Below, one piece after another: positions 53,324-62,500 of a stretch of 64,000 bases of DNA. Numbering within the stretch: the first letter of the stretch is position 1; every line of letters starts with the position of its first letter. The DNA is from Aliiroseovarius sp. PrR006 (GTDB lineage: Bacteria > Pseudomonadota > Alphaproteobacteria > Rhodobacterales > Rhodobacteraceae): NCBI RefSeq assembly GCF_010500215.1, contig NZ_JAAGOY010000008.1, positions 96,227 to 160,226 of the forward strand, written 5' to 3'. The notes beneath the pieces were generated by a model, which ran no database searches, was not told the DNA's origin, and worked only from the letters and a program-made list of their open reading frames with translations. Made by a program: the position numbers and the translations under genes.

Positions 53324-54352
53324 ATGCGGGATAGCGGCACAATTCTTGCTGAGCAGCTTTCCTCAAAGGTTGCTAAAAACACGGCATGCCACCCTCTAGT
53401 AAGTAGTCTCGTGTTGTTTTGCTATCTATCTATTTGAAATAAGCTCACTTCGGCTCCGCCATCCAGATAGGGGTTATGTCCACTTGCTGGAACAAGGCTG
53501 CCGTCAGGTATCGATCTAGGTCCACGATAGCTAATACTGGCGGATATGTCTCAAGTGACAACTTTACCCCGCAAGGCCAGTCTGGGTTCGCTGCGCAACG
53601 AAGGTCTGCAATCCGCACGTATTGACTTTGGAGAGGGCAGAAGCTTTTTCCGCCCTTCCCGAGGACCGGAGGGGGGAACCTTTTTGTGCGCAAAGATGGA
53701 ACTGAACTCAAAAAGCCATAAAGGCTGACAGCTGGCGGCCCGACCGCAACCGTTCGAGCCCAGAATGGCTAGTACTGCTCGACTGACATCTACCTTTTTG
53801 TGGTAGCTGCAATCGTGACCAAATCTTCCTACTTGATTCAAAGGATTTCATCACGTCCATATCGTTGATCTTGCGACTTGAAAGATGATCGTATGCGATC
53901 ACTCGCTGATATGGCGGGCTGGTACTATCCGAAACAAATCCGGATACTATTCTCCTCAAGATACCAAGCTCTAGTCGCAGCGTTCTTGTCGAAGGCTAAA
54001 AGCTCAGAGGACTGTAGATCTGGCAGCACCGAGAAACGTTATGCGAAACAGTCCTATTCTCCCCAGTTGCTCTGCATTCAATGCAGCAACGCCTCTTGCT
54101 GTGTCTGACGTTAAGGCTTTTGGACCTATTAATAGCAATTGATAAGAGTATGATTTGTCTCATCGCGACTACCGAGATGTAGTCCTTGTCAATGTACATT
54201 TGACCTGAGATGCACACACAACTGAGAAGGTTCACCTTCAAGTGCAATCCATCACTCCGCCTTCACATTAAAATTTACTGACACTCAAAATCCTTTTAGT
54301 GTACATTTCCTTGGGCTAACGTAGAAGCAAGCAGTCGCTGAGAGGAAATGAC
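53324..54352. other. Long gene-poor intergenic region
   Basis: This kilobase contains only short, low-quality open frames. I saw no domain, tRNA or intact mobile element. It is more AT-rich than the flanking genes. The segment 53674-53713 resembles 26224-26265. Taken together it looks like decayed DNA between two operons. The right end carries the promoter and operator candidate for the next regulator gene. Confidence 0.5.
54281..54302. promoter_or_regulatory. Inverted repeat upstream of the XRE-cupin gene
   Basis: ACACTcAAAA and TTTTAGTGT face each other across three bases (one extra C in the left arm), 51 bases before the regulator start. The TTTAGT half-site recurs in the repeat at 55061-55079 before the peptide operon, so the regulator probably binds both. 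Confidence 0.5.
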
Positions 54353-54952
54353 ATGGACGCGCCCAACAATTCGAAACCGCGCAAGCAAAAAGGACAGCCC
54401 TCAAAGCTCGGCGAAGCGATCCGACATCGGCGAAAGGCGCTCGGCAAGACGCTGGCGCAAGTGGCGCAGGAAACCGAGCTGACGACGGGATTCATCTCGC
54501 AGATTGAACGCGGCATCAGCTCCCCCTCTCTATCCTCACTGATGTCCGTGGCGTCAGCCCTGCAAACCAGCATCGAGCAACTTCTGAGAGTTCCCGAGGA
54601 ATTTTGCGAGTTTATTCCAAAGGATAAGCGCCAAACCTACGCCTTGGGAACCGCTGGAAGATTCTATGAAAAACTGGGGCCAGGCTTTCCTGGTGCGCTT
54701 TTGTATTCCCAGATCATATATCGCCCGGCGGGTCATCAATCTGAACGCATGTGTCATGAGGGCGAAGTGTTTTTCTATCTTATGTCTGGAGAGGTCGAGT
54801 ACCATCTGGGCGATGCGGTCTTCTCCATGTCTGCTGGGGACGCGCTTCATCATGATACCTCCAAGCCACATTTCTCGCGCGTTCTAGGTAACGAAGAATC
54901 AGTCGAGCTTTGGGTGAGCACCTCTCCGCCCGGGAGCACACCTACGACGTGA
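54353..54952 (+). CDS. XRE family transcriptional regulator with cupin sensor domain
   Basis: This 199-residue protein has an XRE-type helix-turn-helix at about 19-72 (LGEAIRHRRKALGKTLAQVAQ; LTTGFISQIERGISSPSLSSL). A C-terminal cupin spans about 115-185 (HEGEVFFYLMSGEVEYHLGD ... SMSAGDALHHDTSKPHFSR), where His, Glu and His residues could bind metal or a ligand. Such regulators often control polyamine, amino-acid or peptide uptake genes beside them. Here the peptide importer starts 179 bases downstream on the same strand, so it is the likely target together with autoregulation. Confidence 0.92.
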   Translation: MDAPNNSKPRKQKGQPSKLGEAIRHRRKALGKTLAQVAQETELTTGFISQIERGISSPSLSSLMSVASALQTSIEQLLRVPEEFCEFIPKDKRQTYALGTAGRFYEKLGPGFPGALLYSQIIYRPAGHQSERMCHEGEVFFYLMSGEVEYHLGDAVFSMSAGDALHHDTSKPHFSRVLGNEESVELWVSTSPPGSTPTT

Positions 54953-55060
54953 GCTGAATTTCGTTCATCGGTAAAATACGAAATTTTATATATATTTCAA
55001 AGTTGTAAACTAACTTCGGGCAGTCGCCACACGCGGTATGGGTTAACGCTTTGCCGCCCT

Positions 55061-55079
55061 ACTAAAAAAAATGTTTAGT
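55061..55079. promoter_or_regulatory. ACTAAA-N7-TTTAGT repeat before the peptide transporter operon
   Basis: This is a perfect 6-base inverted repeat in the AT-rich 179-base leader, 52 bases upstream of the binding-protein start. It shares its half-site with the repeat at 54281-54302. It is a likely operator for the XRE-cupin protein. Confidence 0.5.
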
Positions 55080-55131
55080 AATTTTAAAAAACTAAGTTAC
55101 GCTCCAGTCACCGAATGGGAGGAGACATTCA

Positions 55132-56721
55132 ATGAACTTTAGCAAGACAACAGTCGCGGCCTTGTCCGTTGCAACGGCCCTAAGCACACCCCTTCTGGCT
55201 CAAGAGCGTGGCGGGACAATGAATTTTGCACGCTATGACGGTTCGCGTCTGATCGACCCGATCTATGCCGACCGCAATCCCGATATCTGGATGGTTGGCA
55301 GCCTGTTTGATACGCTGCTTCGGCCGAGTGCGGATGGTAATAGCGTGGTCTCAGGCCTTGCCGAGAGCCACGCGGTTTCGGCAGACGGCAAAACTGTGAC
55401 CCTGACGCTTCGTGAGGGTTTGAAATTCGCCGATGGCACGGCCCTGACGGGTGAGGACGTCGTCTTTTCGCTTGAACGCGCACGCAACCCCGATCTCAGC
55501 CCCTGGGCAGGTCTTCTGGGGTCGGTCAACAATGTAGCTGTCGAAGGCCGCGAGGTCACTTTGACCCTCAACACGCCAGATCCTACGATCCTGTCGATGC
55601 TGGCGACTTTCAACACAGCGATTGTTTCCAAAGCCGTATTTGACGCCGCCGAAGGCGCCACGGATCAGGAAAAGTCTGCCGCAATCTTCGCCGCTGGTGG
55701 GGCGGGTGTCGGCTCTGGACCATTCTTCTTGTGTGGTTTCGAGCAGGGCGCGTCTATGAATTTCTGTGCCAACGAACACTACTGGAAGATGGGTGCAGAT
55801 GGTAAACCCCTGCCGTATCTTGAAGGCGTGAACTTTCAGATTATCCCTGATGACGCCACCCGCATTCTGAAATTGCAGGCTGGAGAAGTCGACGCAGCAG
55901 AGTTCATCCCGTTCAGCCGTGTGGCAGAACTTGAGGCCGATCCGGCGATCAACATGAACCTCTATCCTTCAACCCGGATCATCTATTCGCCAATAAACAC
56001 CCGCGACATCCGCGCTGATGGGTCAGCAAACCCGCTGGCAGATGTGCGTGTGCGCCAGGCGATCAACTACGCGACCAATAAAGATGCTTTGATCGGATTG
56101 GTGCTGCAAGGCTCCGGCAAACCGATGACATCCCCCTTGATGGCGGCAGCAACCCAACTGGCGACGGATCAAGGCCCGCTCTATGGCTATGACATGGAAA
56201 AAGCGCAGGCTCTGATTGCAGAAGCTGGGTTGGAACAAGGCACCGAGATCACGTTCACGACGCTCGCTGGATCTGCTGATGACAGCACCATATTCGCAGC
56301 TCTTCAACAAATGTGGGCGCCCTTGGGCATCAAGCTCAGCGTAGAGCAAGTCGACGGCGCAACCCGCGGGGCCAAGAACCGGTCGGGCGAGTTCGACATC
56401 CACACCTACGGCTGGGTCAACGACGTGAATGATCCCAGCCAAGTGGTCGGCTGGCTGGGTCACACACCCACCGCGAATGCAGTTGGCACTGGATGGGAAA
56501 ACGCCGAGTTCAACGGCCTGTTCGAAGCATCAGCAGTCGAGATTGATCCGGCCAAGCGCGCCGAGCAATACGCGACGATGCAGGCGCTCTATGCCAAAGC
56601 TGCTCCACTTCTGTTTATGTACGAAACCCCCTTCGCAGTAGCTGTGTCAAATGCGGTTGATGGCTACGTGCAGACACCGCTGGGCAACAACATCTTCGAA
56701 GAAGCCAGCGTTAGCCGCTGA
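55132..56721 (+). CDS. Peptide-type ABC transporter substrate-binding protein (SBP_bac_5)
   Basis: This 529-residue periplasmic protein has signal peptide MNFSKTTVAALSVATALSTPLLA, cleaved near residue 23 before QERGGTMNF. The large-cleft fold of DppA/OppA follows: LKFADGTALTGEDVVFSLERA near 106, GSGPFFLCGFEQG near 195, DVRVRQAINYATNKDALI near 300 and the C-terminal PLLFMYETPFAVAV. It delivers di- or oligopeptides, or possibly another small peptide-like solute, to the permeases downstream. Aminopeptidase P in the same operon supports peptides with X-Pro. Confidence 0.93.
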   Translation: MNFSKTTVAALSVATALSTPLLAQERGGTMNFARYDGSRLIDPIYADRNPDIWMVGSLFDTLLRPSADGNSVVSGLAESHAVSADGKTVTLTLREGLKFADGTALTGEDVVFSLERARNPDLSPWAGLLGSVNNVAVEGREVTLTLNTPDPTILSMLATFNTAIVSKAVFDAAEGATDQEKSAAIFAAGGAGVGSGPFFLCGFEQGASMNFCANEHYWKMGADGKPLPYLEGVNFQIIPDDATRILKLQAGEVDAAEFIPFSRVAELEADPAINMNLYPSTRIIYSPINTRDIRADGSANPLADVRVRQAINYATNKDALIGLVLQGSGKPMTSPLMAAATQLATDQGPLYGYDMEKAQALIAEAGLEQGTEITFTTLAGSADDSTIFAALQQMWAPLGIKLSVEQVDGATRGAKNRSGEFDIHTYGWVNDVNDPSQVVGWLGHTPTANAVGTGWENAEFNGLFEASAVEIDPAKRAEQYATMQALYAKAAPLLFMYETPFAVAVSNAVDGYVQTPLGNNIFEEASVSR

Positions 56722-56732
56722 GTTTACCCTGA

Positions 56733-56764
56733 CGCCGCCGGTCTGGCATCCATGATCGGCGGCG
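56733..56764 (+). promoter_or_regulatory. Hairpin between binding-protein and permease genes
   Basis: CGCCGCCG and CGGCGGCG (perfect 8-base stem, 16-base loop) are followed by TTCCCT in the 68-base gap. The usual role at this position is to protect the binding-protein mRNA and lower permease synthesis. Confidence 0.55.
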
Positions 56765-56789
56765 TTCCCTATCTATATAGGAGGACCAA

Positions 56790-57731
56790 ATGGCTAGCAT
56801 CCAATACATCCTGAAACGCCTGGCGCTGATGGTGCCAACTTTCATCCTAGTGATGATCATCATCTTCCTGCTTGTGCGGTTCTTGCCAGGCGATCCAGCC
56901 GTCGCAATCGCAGGCGATCGTGCCTCGGACGCTGATCTCGAGGCGATCCGCGAGCGCCTTGGGCTGAATGAACCGATGCTGGTCCAGTTCTGGCTGTTCG
57001 TCACCAACACGCTACAGGGTGATCTGGGTCGCTCGATACTGATGCGTACCCCGGTTACAGATGTGATTTTTGAACGCCTACCGACAACTGCCTTTTTGAC
57101 TGTTTACGCAGTCGTGCTGTCTCTTTTGATTGCCGGTCCACTTGCCTTTGTCGCTGCACTCAACCGCGGGAAATGGCCAGATGCGGTAATTCGCACGGTG
57201 TTTCAGGTCGGCTTGTCGATGCCGGTCTTTTATATCGGCCTGATCCTCTTGACCTTCCTGGCAGCGCGTCTGCACTGGTTCCCGGTCGGAGGATACGGAG
57301 ACACGTTTGGCGCACGTCTTTACCACCTCTTTTTGCCATCGGTGACAGTTGCGCTTTATACGTCGGCGATCATCATGCGCAACTTGCGCTCGGCAATCAT
57401 TGAAGTGCTGGACGCGGAATATGTGCAGTTCGCCCGCGCCAAGGGCCTGCCGAACCGGCTGATCTTGGGCCGTCACGTTCTGCGCAACGCGTTGATTTCC
57501 ACAGTGACCCTGCTGGGTCTGTCGATTGGCGGGTTGATGAGCGGCACGCTGGTCACTGAAACCGTTTTTGCTGTTCCCGGCGTCGGACGATTGATGCTCG
57601 AGGCGATCTTTGCCCGTGACTACCCGCTGATTCAGGGTCTGACACTCACCTTCGCTGTTCTGGTGTCGGTTGTCTTCCTGCTTACTGACCTCTTCCAAAG
57701 CTCTCTTGATCCGAGGATGCGTTTGTCATGA
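56790..57731 (+). CDS. Peptide-type ABC transporter permease, DppB family
   Basis: This 313-residue protein has six helices. The N-terminal helix and MVPTFILVMIIIFLLVRFLPGDPA are the DppB hallmark. The coupling loop EVLDAEYVQFARAKGLPNRLILGRHVLRNAL is near 205, and the C-terminal GTLVTETVFAVPGVGRLMLEAI near 250 is also conserved. The stop overlaps the start of the DppC-type gene by 4 bases, as usual in these operons. Confidence 0.94.
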   Translation: MASIQYILKRLALMVPTFILVMIIIFLLVRFLPGDPAVAIAGDRASDADLEAIRERLGLNEPMLVQFWLFVTNTLQGDLGRSILMRTPVTDVIFERLPTTAFLTVYAVVLSLLIAGPLAFVAALNRGKWPDAVIRTVFQVGLSMPVFYIGLILLTFLAARLHWFPVGGYGDTFGARLYHLFLPSVTVALYTSAIIMRNLRSAIIEVLDAEYVQFARAKGLPNRLILGRHVLRNALISTVTLLGLSIGGLMSGTLVTETVFAVPGVGRLMLEAIFARDYPLIQGLTLTFAVLVSVVFLLTDLFQSSLDPRMRLS

Positions 57732-58594
57732 CCGATATCACTGCCATCTCCGCCGAAGCCACGCCGCCGCAGAAGACCAAACTGCAGCTGGCGCTGCGCA
57801 AACCCGGCTTTCTGATTGGAACCTTCATTATTGGCGTTTCGTCATTGCTCGCGCTTATGCCAGGAGTTTTTGCGCCACTCGATCCCAATTTCATCGACTA
57901 CAATGCGGTAAAACAGCCACCAAGTTGGGCGCATCCTTTTGGCACCGATATGCTGGGTCGAGACAGCCTTAGCCGGGTGATCCATGCCTATTCCGTCAAT
58001 ATGCAAATGGCCATTCTGGCCACGATCTTTGCGCTGATCATCGGCGTCGTTGTTGGTGCATTGGTGGGCTTCTATCGCGGCATTGCGGACATGATATTTG
58101 GTCGCTTGGTGGACGCCATCATCACGTTCCCGTTCCTTGTGCTGGTGATCGCCGTTGTCGCGGTGCTGGGGCCTGGATTGGTCAATATGTACATCGCAAT
58201 CACGCTGGTTGGATGGGTCTACTATGCGCGTCTGATGCGGGCTGAAGTGATTGCCCAGATGGGCAACGACTATGCCTCGGCCGGAGTGGTTATGGGATAT
58301 TCCGACAGCCGCATCATCTTCCGCCATTTGCTGCCCAATGCGATCACACCGGTGATCGTCTACTGGATGACCGATATGGCGCTGGCGATCTTGCTGGGAT
58401 CCTCTTTGGGCTATCTGGGGCTTGGCGCGCAGCCGCCACAAGCCGAATGGGGCGTGCTGATCGCCGAGGGACGCAATTTCATCACAACGGCTTGGTGGCT
58501 CAGCCTGATGCCCGGTATCGCTATCGTCTTGACCGGACTTGGTTTTTCGTTGGTTGGCGACGGTCTTGCCGACCTGTTGCGCCCGCGTGGATAA
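57728..58594 (+). CDS. Peptide-type ABC transporter permease, DppC family
   Basis: This 288-residue membrane protein opens with a short cytoplasmic leader, then a helix at about 30-52. The motif HPFGTDMLGRDSLSRVIHAYSVNMQMAIL near 75 is typical of DppC, as are the coupling loop EVIAQMGNDYASAGVVMGYSDSRIIFRHLLPN near 175 and GSSLGYLGLGAQPPQAEWG near 225. It pairs with the DppB-type permease and the two ATPases downstream. Confidence 0.94.
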   Translation: MTDITAISAEATPPQKTKLQLALRKPGFLIGTFIIGVSSLLALMPGVFAPLDPNFIDYNAVKQPPSWAHPFGTDMLGRDSLSRVIHAYSVNMQMAILATIFALIIGVVVGALVGFYRGIADMIFGRLVDAIITFPFLVLVIAVVAVLGPGLVNMYIAITLVGWVYYARLMRAEVIAQMGNDYASAGVVMGYSDSRIIFRHLLPNAITPVIVYWMTDMALAILLGSSLGYLGLGAQPPQAEWGVLIAEGRNFITTAWWLSLMPGIAIVLTGLGFSLVGDGLADLLRPRG

Positions 58595-58604
58595 GGAACA
58601 CATC

Positions 58605-59597
58605 ATGACCAATGACATGCCAATCCTAGAAGTTCGTGACCTTTGTACCACGTTTTCACGCGGAGGTGTTGCCCTGCCGGCGGTGCGTGACGTTAGCTTC
58701 AACGTCGGCAAGGGCGAAGTGCTGGGTCTGGTCGGCGAAAGCGGCTCGGGCAAAAGCGTCACACTGCGGTCCATACTTGGGCTATCGCGGCGCTATGGCG
58801 ATGTGACTGGTGATGTGCGCTGGATGGGGCAGGACATCTCGCGCATGCCAGAACGCAAACTCCGCCAGATCCGAGGGCGCGACATCGCCATGATTTTTCA
58901 AGAGCCGATGACATCGCTTAATCCGCTTTTGACGGTTGGTATGCAGCTTACAGAGACCCTGAAAGCGCACACCGATCTGGGCCGGGCAGCGCGACGTGAT
59001 CGCGCCATCGAGATGCTCGACCATGTGGGTATTCCTTCTGCGGCCTCCCGGCTGGAGGAATACCCACATCAATTCTCAGGTGGGATGCGCCAGCGGGTGA
59101 TGATCGCCATCGCGCTGGCGGCAAATCCAAAGCTTCTGCTGGCCGATGAGCCAACCACCGCGCTTGACGTAACCATTCAGGCGCAGATCCTTGACTTGAT
59201 CCTGTCGCTTGCTGACGAGCTTCACATGGGAGTTATCCTGGTGACACACGATCTTGGTGTTGTCGCACAGACCTGTGAAAACGTTGCCGTCATGTATGCG
59301 GGCCGGATCGTAGAGCAAGGCTCTGTGCGTCAGGTGCTGCGCACGCCGCGTCACCCTTATACGGTTGGTTTGATGCGGTCGGTCCCACAGGATGTGCCCC
59401 CACGAACACAACTTTATTCGGTTCCCGGCACACCGCCGAGCCTCGAAGCCCTGCCTGCCGGGTGCGCCTTCGCGCCGCGCTGTCAAAACCAGACCGAAGC
59501 CTGTCTGAGCGCCCGCCCAACACTCGAGACTATTTCAGAAGGTCGAGCCGCCGCGTGCTTCAACCCAATGGCCATTGCACAGGGAGAAGTCGCATGA
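58605..59597 (+). CDS. Peptide-type ABC transporter ATPase, DppD family
   Basis: This is a 330-residue ATPase starting at 58605; a longer in-frame start would run inside the permease gene. Walker A GESGSGKS near 46, signature [20 protein letters not shown] near 158, Walker [13 protein letters not shown] near 178 and H-loop VTHDLG near 214 are complete. The C-terminal oligopeptide-transporter domain ([14 protein letters not shown] near 295) contains the Cys cluster that binds an iron-sulfur centre in some relatives. It overlaps the DppF-type gene by 4 bases. Confidence 0.95.
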   Translation: MTNDMPILEVRDLCTTFSRGGVALPAVRDVSFNVGKGEVLGLVGESGSGKSVTLRSILGLSRRYGDVTGDVRWMGQDISRMPERKLRQIRGRDIAMIFQEPMTSLNPLLTVGMQLTETLKAHTDLGRAARRDRAIEMLDHVGIPSAASRLEEYPHQFSGGMRQRVMIAIALAANPKLLLADEPTTALDVTIQAQILDLILSLADELHMGVILVTHDLGVVAQTCENVAVMYAGRIVEQGSVRQVLRTPRHPYTVGLMRSVPQDVPPRTQLYSVPGTPPSLEALPAGCAFAPRCQNQTEACLSARPTLETISEGRAAACFNPMAIAQGEVA

Positions 59598-60592
59598 CCC
59601 AGACCGTTATGGAAATTCGCGATGTAGGGTTGGAGTTCCCCCTGCCGCGAACACTTCTTGATCTGTTGAACAAGCGGCCAGGGCGGGTTGTCAACGCGCT
59701 GAACGGCGTCAGTTTGCAGCTGCACAAAGGGGAAACCCTTGGCGTTGTGGGCGAGTCCGGTTGTGGCAAGTCCACACTCGCGCGTTGCATCGTGCGACTT
59801 TATGAGCCGCAGCACGGGTCTATCCATTTCGACGGACAAGATATTTTTGGCGCCGGGATGAAGAAAGACCGCAGCTATAACCGCAGGGTCCAGATGATGT
59901 TTCAGGATCCTTATTCCTCGCTTAATCCGCGCATGACGACTGGGCAAATCCTGTCCGAAGCTTTGAAAGTCCACAAGATGCGGCCCGAAGACGAGATCCC
60001 CACACGTGTCGCCGAACTTCTGGAGCTGGTGCGCCTGCCGCAGGACGCGGCTCAGAAACTTCCGCACGAGTTTTCCGGCGGCCAGCGTCAGCGCATCGCC
60101 ATCGCCCGTGCTTTGGCGGTGGAACCAGAGGTTTTGATCGCGGACGAGCTTGTTTCGGCGCTTGACGTGTCGGTGCAGGCACAGGTCGTCAATTTGCTTT
60201 TGGAGCTGCAAGAGCGGCTGAACCTGACGATCCTCTTTGTCGCCCATGACCTTCGGCTGGTGCGGCACGTATCGAACCGGGTTGCAGTGATCTATCTGGG
60301 TCGCATCGTCGAGATCGGCGACAGCGAAACTTTGTTTGCCAATCCCTCGCACCCGTATTCCCAAGCCCTGCTCAGCGCTGCACCGTCGATCAATCCCGAC
60401 GACAAAGGAGAGGCGATCCGGCTGGAGGGTGAACTACCGTCACCCCTTAACGTGCCGTCGGGCTGTCCGTTCCACGTCCGCTGCCGCCACGCGAGCGACC
60501 TATGCAAAAGCGAAGTGCCCCCGTTGCTGGCGCAAGAAGGCCGGGGCGAAGTCGCATGCCACCATATTGAAGAGATCAACCAACATGCCTGA
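59594..60592 (+). CDS. Peptide-type ABC transporter ATPase, DppF family
   Basis: This 332-residue ATPase starts at the ATG at 59594 with AGGGAGAAG upstream. Walker A GESGCGKS near 55, signature FSGGQRQRIAIARALAVEPE near 160, Walker B VLIADELVSALD (DppF-type ELVSALD), H-loop FVAHDLR, and the C-terminal CPFHVRCRHASDLC Cys cluster are present. It forms a heterodimer with the DppD-type ATPase. The last 8 bases overlap the aminopeptidase start, coupling uptake to peptide cleavage. Confidence 0.95.
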   Translation: MTQTVMEIRDVGLEFPLPRTLLDLLNKRPGRVVNALNGVSLQLHKGETLGVVGESGCGKSTLARCIVRLYEPQHGSIHFDGQDIFGAGMKKDRSYNRRVQMMFQDPYSSLNPRMTTGQILSEALKVHKMRPEDEIPTRVAELLELVRLPQDAAQKLPHEFSGGQRQRIAIARALAVEPEVLIADELVSALDVSVQAQVVNLLLELQERLNLTILFVAHDLRLVRHVSNRVAVIYLGRIVEIGDSETLFANPSHPYSQALLSAAPSINPDDKGEAIRLEGELPSPLNVPSGCPFHVRCRHASDLCKSEVPPLLAQEGRGEVACHHIEEINQHA

Positions 60593-62402
60593 TGAATTTC
60601 ACACCGGCGCGGCACAACATATTGCGGCACTTCGCACTGAGCTAGAACGCAGGGGGCTGGATGCTTTTATTGTGCCGCGTTTTGATGCTCATCAGGGTGA
60701 ATATGTCGCCCCCCATGACGAACGGCTTTCCTTTGTAACCGGGTTCACCGGATCGGCTGGCATGGCCTTGGTGACACCCGATATCGTCGCTGTTTTCGTC
60801 GATGGGCGCTATAGCGTGCAATTGGAAAACGAATGCCCGGGCCCCGATTTCCTGCGTCTGCACCTGCTGGATCAGCCACCTGAAACGTGGCTGGCCGACG
60901 TGGCGGGCACGGGGTGGAGAATTGCCTTTGACCCCATGCATTTGCCGCCAATCTGGTATGACCGTTTTGCCGCGGCTTGCACAAACGCCGGGGCTAGCTT
61001 TGTGGCGCTTACCGACAATCCGATTGATGCAATCTGGGAGGATCAGCCTGCCCCACCGAAGGGACAGATTACGCCCTTTTCACAGCAATTCGCCGGGCGT
61101 TCAGCGACCGACAAAATTGCAGAGTTAGGCCTCTGGATGAAAGAACAGGGTGCCGATTTCCACGTCGAGACCCAACCCGACAACATCGCCTGGTTGCTGA
61201 ATGTGCGCGGCGAAGACGTAGACTACAACCCAATGCCACAGTCGTGTGCGTTGGTGGATCGTGAAGGAATGCTGACCTGGTTTGTCGACCCGCAAAAACT
61301 GAGCGACGAGGTCCGCGATCACATTCCGGCGGCCTCACGACTTTGCACGATGCAGGCCTTCCTTCCAGAGTTGCGTACCCGCCTCTATGCTGGCGCGCGC
61401 GTCCTGATTGACCCGGATTTCTCGCCCGTTGCCGTACGGCTGACACTGGAAGAAGCCGGGGCAGAAGCCTTGGAGAAACTCTCTCAGATCACCCTTGCTA
61501 AAGCCCAAAAAAACGCCACTGAGCTGGAAGGCATGCGCGCCGCCCATGTGCAAGACGGCGTCGCCTTGACTGAGTTTTCCGCCTGGCTTGAACAAACGGT
61601 GCCCGCACGCGCGGCCGCTGGCAATCCTGTCAGCGAACGAGAGGCCGAGGAAAAGGTGCTCGAGTTTCGTAAAGCCCGCCCCGGTTTCCTAAGCGAGAGC
61701 TTCAACACGATTTCTGCCGCCGGGGGCAATGCCTCGATGTGCCACTACGCGACCAGCCAAGAACGCAATGCACCGGTTCTGCCGGACCGGCCCTATTTGC
61801 TGGACAGTGGTGGCCAATATGAAACCGGCACCACCGATGCCACCCGCAGTTTCTCCTTCGGGCCACGCCCAGCGGGTTATGACCGTGCTTACACAGCCGT
61901 ATTCAAGGCGTTTTACGCACTCGCCACACTGCGCTTTCCTCATGGCACGCAGGGCCATCATATTGATGCAATCAGCCGGCGGCCGCTTTGGGATCTAGGG
62001 TTGGACTATGACCACGGAACTGGTCACGGCGTCGGGCATCGCTTGTCCGTGCATGAACACCCCCAACGCATTGGAAAACCGGTTAACCTTGTGGATCTGA
62101 CCCCCGGCATGGTGCTGTCGATCGAGCCCGGTCACTATGTGGCGGAGCGATACGGTATCCGCATTGAAAACCTGTTCGAAATCATCGAAGCCGAGGATGG
62201 TTTCATGGAGTTTCGCAATCTCACATTGGCGCCGATTCAGGCCGAAATGCTAAGGGCCGAAGACCTGACACGTGCCGAAAAGAACTGGCTGATCAACTAT
62301 CACAACGAGTTGGGCATAACGCTCGGACCGCTGCTCAGTCCGATTGCCTCCGATTGGCTCTCTTTGCTCAAACGGCGGACCGTTTCTAGGTTGGCGCACT
62401 GA
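60585..62402 (+). CDS. Xaa-Pro aminopeptidase (aminopeptidase P), M24 family
   Basis: This is a 605-residue enzyme with two N-terminal creatinase-like domains (about 10-145 and 165-320) and a pita-bread catalytic domain (about 325-540). The metal set appears intact: an Asp in DSGGQYETGTTDATRSF (two Asp) near 405, His in GTGHGVGHRLSVHEHPQ near 484, Glu in LSIEPGHY near 518 and Glu in RIENLFEI near 530. A short C-terminal domain follows, as in the three-domain APP1 form. It releases the N-terminal residue from X-Pro peptides in the cytoplasm, a logical partner for the peptide importer. There is no signal peptide. Confidence 0.95.
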   Translation: MPDEFHTGAAQHIAALRTELERRGLDAFIVPRFDAHQGEYVAPHDERLSFVTGFTGSAGMALVTPDIVAVFVDGRYSVQLENECPGPDFLRLHLLDQPPETWLADVAGTGWRIAFDPMHLPPIWYDRFAAACTNAGASFVALTDNPIDAIWEDQPAPPKGQITPFSQQFAGRSATDKIAELGLWMKEQGADFHVETQPDNIAWLLNVRGEDVDYNPMPQSCALVDREGMLTWFVDPQKLSDEVRDHIPAASRLCTMQAFLPELRTRLYAGARVLIDPDFSPVAVRLTLEEAGAEALEKLSQITLAKAQKNATELEGMRAAHVQDGVALTEFSAWLEQTVPARAAAGNPVSEREAEEKVLEFRKARPGFLSESFNTISAAGGNASMCHYATSQERNAPVLPDRPYLLDSGGQYETGTTDATRSFSFGPRPAGYDRAYTAVFKAFYALATLRFPHGTQGHHIDAISRRPLWDLGLDYDHGTGHGVGHRLSVHEHPQRIGKPVNLVDLTPGMVLSIEPGHYVAERYGIRIENLFEIIEAEDGFMEFRNLTLAPIQAEMLRAEDLTRAEKNWLINYHNELGITLGPLLSPIASDWLSLLKRRTVSRLAH

Positions 62403-62461
62403 CTACAGTGTACGATGAAATAGCTATCGGCACATTCTGCCAATACGTAACCAGCTGATCT

Positions 62462-62486
62462 AAGGGGCTGTCTGACGCAGCCCCTT
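62462..62486. terminator. Bidirectional terminator between convergent genes
   Basis: AAGGGGCTG and CAGCCCCTT form a perfect 9-base stem with a 7-base loop, flanked by AA and TT runs, between the aminopeptidase and the glutamate-dehydrogenase-type gene. Confidence 0.8.
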
Positions 62487-62500
62487 CGCAGTTTGCGTGA

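Noticed and set aside
53546..54108. Short open frames in the kilobase after pta, possible transposase remnant
   Set aside because: No catalytic DDE-type motif, terminal inverted repeats or target-site duplications could be found.
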